From NCBI GenBank assembly GCA_026397455.1, contig JAPLUX010000118.1, forward strand, positions 1-9,352: a DNA stretch of 9,352 nucleotides. Direction: 5' to 3'. Positions 6,140 to 9,352 of the stretch are shown in pieces. The stretch comes from Candidatus Aenigmatarchaeota archaeon. GTDB taxonomy: Archaea > Aenigmatarchaeota > Aenigmatarchaeia > CG10238-14. Every line of letters begins with the position of its first letter. Within the stretch, counting starts at the first letter, position 1. The notes under the pieces were generated by a model. It was not told where the DNA came from, did no database searches, and saw nothing but the letters and a program-made list of their open reading frames with translations. A program made the translations under genes and the position numbers.

Positions 6140-7180
6140 ATGGAAGATGTGGCAAAAATTTTAACTGAAATTAAACCTTTAATCGATAAAAAAATTGAAA
6201 AGCATATTCCAAGAAAAGGATATCCTCAAGTTTTATTCGATGGTTGCTGGAAGTATTTTGATTATGGTGGAAAAAGGTTCAGGCCAGCATTGATAGCTCT
6301 TTCTTGTGAATCTTTGAACGGAAAAACTAAAGATACGATTCCTGCGGGGGCAGCATTAGAGATTGCACACACTTTCCTTTTGATACACGATGATATAGAA
6401 GACTATTCCGAATTGAGAAGAGGTGAACCATGTCTGCATATTACTTATGGTATTCCACATGCAATAAACATGGCAGATTACATCGTGATTAAAGGTTACG
6501 AAAGTTTATTATCAGGACAAAAAATCTGGGGTTCTGAAAAAACGATTAAGATAATAGAGTTAATGAATGAGATGCTTTCTATAACTGGCATAGGTCAAGC
6601 GATGGAGATAGAACAACGTGATAGAGATTTATCAGAGGCAACGATGGAATGGTATGAAAAAATGTCCCTACATAAGACTGGTTATTATTCTGGTGGGACG
6701 CCGTGTGCAATCGGTGCTGTGATAGCAGGTGGTAATGAAAAACAAATCGAAGCTCTGAAGAAATTTGGTTTTGCAATCGGTATAGCATTTCAAATACAGG
6801 ATGATATATTGAATGTCACCATGTCTGAATCTGAAGAAAAAACTGCTCCAAGTACTGCAGGTGGTGGATATGGAAAAGATTTTGCTGGTGATATAAAAGA
6901 AGGAAAGAGAACTCTACTCATAGTCCATGCTTTTAAAAATGCAGATAAAAATGAGAAAGAAAAGATGAGAAAGTTAGTTGGAAAAAAAGATATCACAGTA
7001 AAAGAAAAAAAAGAAGTTATTGAAATCATGAAAAAATATGGTTCGATGGAATTTGCGAAAAATTATGCTAGAAATATGGTTGGGGAAGCAGTAAAAAATA
7101 TGAAAGATAATATTCCTGAAACTGAAGGTAGAAAAAAACTAGAATTTATAGCAAATTTTTTGATTGAAAGGAAATTTTAG
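6140..7180 (+). CDS. Geranylgeranyl diphosphate synthase-like trans-polyprenyl transferase
   Basis: This cytosolic enzyme condenses isopentenyl with allylic diphosphates, most likely to C20 geranylgeranyl diphosphate, the source of archaeal lipid chains and the primer for cis-prenyltransferase. 346 aa. Seen: GGKRFRP (43-49), the first Asp-rich motif DDIED (84-88) with RRG just after it, Lys179-Thr180, GQAMEIE (152-158), the second Asp-rich motif DDILN (221-225), and GKDFAGDIKEGKRTL (245-259). Phe79 lies five residues before the first motif, the chain-length position that is aromatic in archaeal C20 synthases; farnesyl synthases also have aromatics here, so C15 is not excluded. The second motif ends in Asn where Asp is common. 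The stop TAG overlaps the opposing kinase stop. Confidence 0.92.
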   Translation: MEDVAKILTEIKPLIDKKIEKHIPRKGYPQVLFDGCWKYFDYGGKRFRPALIALSCESLNGKTKDTIPAGAALEIAHTFLLIHDDIEDYSELRRGEPCLHITYGIPHAINMADYIVIKGYESLLSGQKIWGSEKTIKIIELMNEMLSITGIGQAMEIEQRDRDLSEATMEWYEKMSLHKTGYYSGGTPCAIGAVIAGGNEKQIEALKKFGFAIGIAFQIQDDILNVTMSESEEKTAPSTAGGGYGKDFAGDIKEGKRTLLIVHAFKNADKNEKEKMRKLVGKKDITVKEKKEVIEIMKKYGSMEFAKNYARNMVGEAVKNMKDNIPETEGRKKLEFIANFLIERKF

Positions 7181-7992
7181 TTCTTTCGTATAATAGTTCC
7201 TAAACTTTTTTCTCCTAAAAGCGATCTTTTTAAAATACCTGATTTTCTTACGTTTATTATTTCTGATTCTATTCCTATATCAGTTAATTCTAACATCATC
7301 TTTACTTTATGTAACATTCCGCCTGTAACATCTATATCAGAAGAACTCTTCAAATCATTCTCGATTTTTTTAATGTTCTTTTGTGTTATGAATGGTATCA
7401 ATTTTGCATCTGGGTTTTTATCTGGGTTGTCTGTGAATACACCATCGACTCTACCACACAACAAAATTCTAGATATTCTGTATTTTTTGTTGAATTCTCT
7501 TGATATATAACTCAGGATTCTCTCTGTTGAAAGGGTACAACAACCTTTCTTCAAGTCTAGACAAACATCACCATAAGGCACTGGAAGCATGTCAAATTCT
7601 AACAACTTTTCTGTTGGTTCTAAGAACATTTTTTTGATCGTTCCGTTTTCTGCCATAGTGCAACTCAATGGATTGATAGAAACTGCGTTTTCTCCAACAT
7701 TGATTAATTCTTCAACAATTATCCTGTTCAATATAGAGGCTGAATTCTGGACTTTTGCTATGCCTTCATAACTTCTTTCGTTAATCACTCCTTCATTTGT
7801 TCGGAATTCTGAAGCATATGTATGTGGATAAGAACCGCCACCATGCCCGATTATGAGTTTGAATTTTTTTTCTTCTCTTGCTTCGTGTATTTCTTTTGCT
7901 AATCTTTTTATCGTGTTCATATCTTCGGTAAATGGTTTACTCTTGTCAGTTATAACTGAGCCACCAAACTTAACTAGAATCAATTCATTCAT
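7177..7992 (-). CDS. Isopentenyl phosphate kinase
   Basis: This enzyme phosphorylates isopentenyl phosphate to isopentenyl diphosphate with ATP, the last step of the archaeal mevalonate pathway. It belongs to the amino acid kinase fold; 271 aa, normal length. Seen: LVKFGGSVIT (6-15) with Lys8, IIGHGGGSYPH (47-57) with the substrate-sensing His57, RVDGVFTDNPDKNP (181-194), and DVTGGMLHKV (221-230), which close over the nucleotide. His57 separates this family from fosfomycin and glutamate kinases. The usual GGGSFGH reads GGGSYPH here. ATG 7992 has TTGAT three bases upstream, and the small-subunit stop lies inside that site. Its TAA overlaps the stop of the convergent prenyl synthase. Lying third after both dehydratase subunits strongly supports the pathway role. 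Confidence 0.94.
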   Translation of the reverse strand: MNELILVKFGGSVITDKSKPFTEDMNTIKRLAKEIHEAREEKKFKLIIGHGGGSYPHTYASEFRTNEGVINERSYEGIAKVQNSASILNRIIVEELINVGENAVSINPLSCTMAENGTIKKMFLEPTEKLLEFDMLPVPYGDVCLDLKKGCCTLSTERILSYISREFNKKYRISRILLCGRVDGVFTDNPDKNPDAKLIPFITQKNIKKIENDLKSSSDIDVTGGMLHKVKMMLELTDIGIESEIINVRKSGILKRSLLGEKSLGTIIRKN

Positions 7993-7995
7993 ACA

Positions 7996-8001
7996 ATCAA
8001 C
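7996..8001 (-). promoter_or_regulatory. Ribosome-binding site of the kinase gene with embedded stop codon
   Basis: On the minus strand GTTGAT is followed by TGT and ATG 7992. The TGA within it is the stop of the dehydratase small subunit, so terminating ribosomes sit on the kinase start site. This suggests coupled translation. Confidence 0.45.
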
Positions 8002-8380
8002 TTATCCTAACAACATCATTTTCTAATTGAACAATATCTCCAGTTTTTATTTTTGAAGTATCGATTTTATCGACACATGGTATATCTGAAATTATTGCAC
8101 CAACAGCAACTATCGTTTCACACTCTTTGTTTATCATTCCTGCCGGGGCAACATTGTTTTTTTTCATTCTATATAACGTATACGATCCTACAGTAGAACC
8201 TTTGCCATTTGGAAAGACTAGAATTTTTCCTTTAATACTCTTACCTTCTAACTCATGTCCTTTCTCTACAACTATACCTGTATCAGGATTAACTCCACCG
8301 TAGAATGATATAGGTTGTGATGTGACCAAAGCTTCTGCCTTTGCAATTCCTCTTGAAATTATTCTCCCTTTCATTTCCAT
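7997..8380 (-). CDS. Phosphomevalonate dehydratase small subunit (aconitase X swivel domain)
   Basis: This is the small subunit of the aconitase X enzyme that dehydrates (R)-5-phosphomevalonate to trans-anhydromevalonate 5-phosphate in the archaeal mevalonate pathway. 127 aa from ATG 8380, the usual size for a stand-alone swivel domain. Seen: GRIISRGIAKAEALVTSQP (5-23), FYGGVNPDTG (26-35), and FPNGKGSTVGSYTLYRM (56-72), whose GKGST loop holds the conserved Ser62 at the active site. Two starts are possible: ATG 8380 overlaps the large-subunit gene by 10 bases, while ATG 8374 overlaps it as ATGA and gives MKGRIISRG, typical for the family; I slightly favour 8374. Four bases separate its stop from the kinase start. 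The subunits form one heterodimer, so coupling makes sense. Confidence 0.92.
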   Translation of the reverse strand: MEMKGRIISRGIAKAEALVTSQPISFYGGVNPDTGIVVEKGHELEGKSIKGKILVFPNGKGSTVGSYTLYRMKKNNVAPAGMINKECETIVAVGAIISDIPCVDKIDTSKIKTGDIVQLENDVVRIS

Positions 8381-9352
8381 TTTCCACTCACCGCAGCATC
8401 AACACATTGTTTTATATTCCCGAGTTTTGTTTTCATCTCGTTACTTCCACGAGAATAGAAGCATCCTTTCGCTGATGTGGTAGCAACTGACTTGAACCTT
8501 CCTTTCAACGGTGCTACAGCCAAGCAAGTATCACAGGCAAACTTACCACCAGCATTTTCTATAATCTTCGTGTATCCCATTGCATCGGCAATTTGTTTCA
8601 TCAGCCTTGAAGTCGCAACCCAGAATTCAACATTAGGCGATATTTTTTTATCCTTCAACAAACCTGTTACTTCAGCTATTTCGTTGATCGAACAATGTGG
8701 ACAACCTATACAGACAAAATCTATTGTATCAACATTATCGTTAATGTTTTTGTAAGAATCTTTAATGTCTTCATCTTTAATCGTGATTTTTTCTTTTGGA
8801 GGGGTTTGTTTCTCTGATCCAGGTGTTAAGTTTTTGATGTAGAATAATGGTTTTGATCCGTATGTTACAACAGAAGCACAGAAAGATTTCAATTCATCTA
8901 TACTAGCATCTTTTATTCCAGTTATAAAAGGTATTTTATTCTCTGCTTTCTTACCTATACAATATCCGAGTGCTCCCCAATCAGAGAAATTTTTCAAATC
9001 AATTTTAACATCAACATGAACATCTGGTATTCTATTTTCTTCCAAATGCAAACCATAACACGGTGTTTTACCGACGAATGCTGCTGCCAATGCTGACGGT
9101 CCGCCTTCTCTATTTGTCATAGCTCCGATAACTGAATTTGCAAAAGTTACTGCAGAAGATTCAGACCATGCGATGTGTTCTCCGTATCTTGGTAAGTTGC
9201 CAATGAGGTATGGCGTGCATGTGCATGAAATTATTATTCCCATTTTTTTGAAAGCATCAATGACTAAATTCTGTTTTTTTGCAAAATCTTCTGATATGCC
9301 AAGTTTCTTCCAATCTTCTAAATCCATTCCAGCCGGGTTCAAAGTTGTTAGA
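8371..9352 (-). CDS. Phosphomevalonate dehydratase large subunit (aconitase X), 5' end outside window
   Basis: This is the large, iron-sulfur-carrying subunit of aconitase X, paired with the small subunit just downstream. The frame stays open to the window edge, where LTTLNPAGMD is readable; this matches an internal family motif, so the TTG at 9342 is not the true start and the N-terminal part is missing. Numbering from that TTG: CTCTPYL (C40, C42), WSESSAVTFANSVIGAM (59-75), NREGGPSALAAAFVGKTP (77-94), IGCPHCS (C214, C217) and FACDTCLAV (C270, C273); the conserved cysteines include the cluster ligands. The catalysed step is dehydration of phosphomevalonate, by established family knowledge. 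The kinase downstream favours this over the hydroxyproline-related dehydratases of bacterial aconitase X. The product decarboxylase is not in the window. Confidence 0.93.
   Translation of the reverse strand, partial: LTTLNPAGMDLEDWKKLGISEDFAKKQNLVIDAFKKMGIIISCTCTPYLIGNLPRYGEHIAWSESSAVTFANSVIGAMTNREGGPSALAAAFVGKTPCYGLHLEENRIPDVHVDVKIDLKNFSDWGALGYCIGKKAENKIPFITGIKDASIDELKSFCASVVTYGSKPLFYIKNLTPGSEKQTPPKEKITIKDEDIKDSYKNINDNVDTIDFVCIGCPHCSINEIAEVTGLLKDKKISPNVEFWVATSRLMKQIADAMGYTKIIENAGGKFACDTCLAVAPLKGRFKSVATTSAKGCFYSRGSNEMKTKLGNIKQCVDAAVSGKWK

Noticed and set aside
9340..9342. TTG 9342 as the true start of the dehydratase large subunit
   Set aside because: The frame stays open upstream to the window edge, and LTTLNPAGMD is a conserved internal motif, so the gene continues beyond the window.

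Overview
The window is from an AT-rich genome, and its gene content points to an archaeon. It carries both subunits of the archaeal phosphomevalonate dehydratase, isopentenyl phosphate kinase, a geranylgeranyl diphosphate synthase, a geranylgeranyl reductase for isoprenoid membrane lipids, and a tRNA-Trp(CCA) with an intron after position 37. Several starts share one ribosome-binding register, (G/T)TGAT followed by three bases and ATG, which fits the archaeal 16S 3' tail. The surface-protein style (Cys-rich, Thr stalks, pilin-like N-termini, a CPxDC module) recalls uncultured and DPANN-type archaea, but the lineage cannot be fixed from this window.

Bases 1-3330 hold three overlapping plus-strand genes for cell-surface proteins. 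The first is the 3' end of a protein with a Thr stalk, a CPxDC cysteine module and a C-terminal membrane anchor. The second is an N-terminally anchored von Willebrand factor A (vWA) protein with an intact MIDAS and a ten-cysteine insert right after the last MIDAS aspartate. The third has a pilin-like N-terminal helix, a Cys-rich ectodomain and a Thr/Pro stalk. This is the least described part of the window. A non-coding stretch (3331-3519) follows, with a possible decayed reading frame and a T-rich terminator-like tract.

Bases 3520-4152 encode protein-L-isoaspartate O-methyltransferase (pcm). The intron-containing tRNA-Trp lies on the minus strand one base beyond its stop. A 74-bp AT-rich gap then separates the tRNA from the divergent uppS gene and probably carries promoters for both.

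Bases 4341-7180 (plus) encode a cis-prenyltransferase, a geranylgeranyl-reductase-family flavoprotein (ATGA overlap with uppS) and a trans-prenyl diphosphate synthase. Bases 7177-9352 (minus) encode, in order of transcription, phosphomevalonate dehydratase large subunit (5' end outside the window), small subunit and isopentenyl phosphate kinase, tightly packed. The two groups converge with overlapping stop codons at 7177-7180. Together they cover much of the route from phosphomevalonate to C20 prenyl diphosphate, reduced lipid chains and the polyprenyl glycan carrier. The decarboxylase between the dehydratase and the kinase is not in this window.
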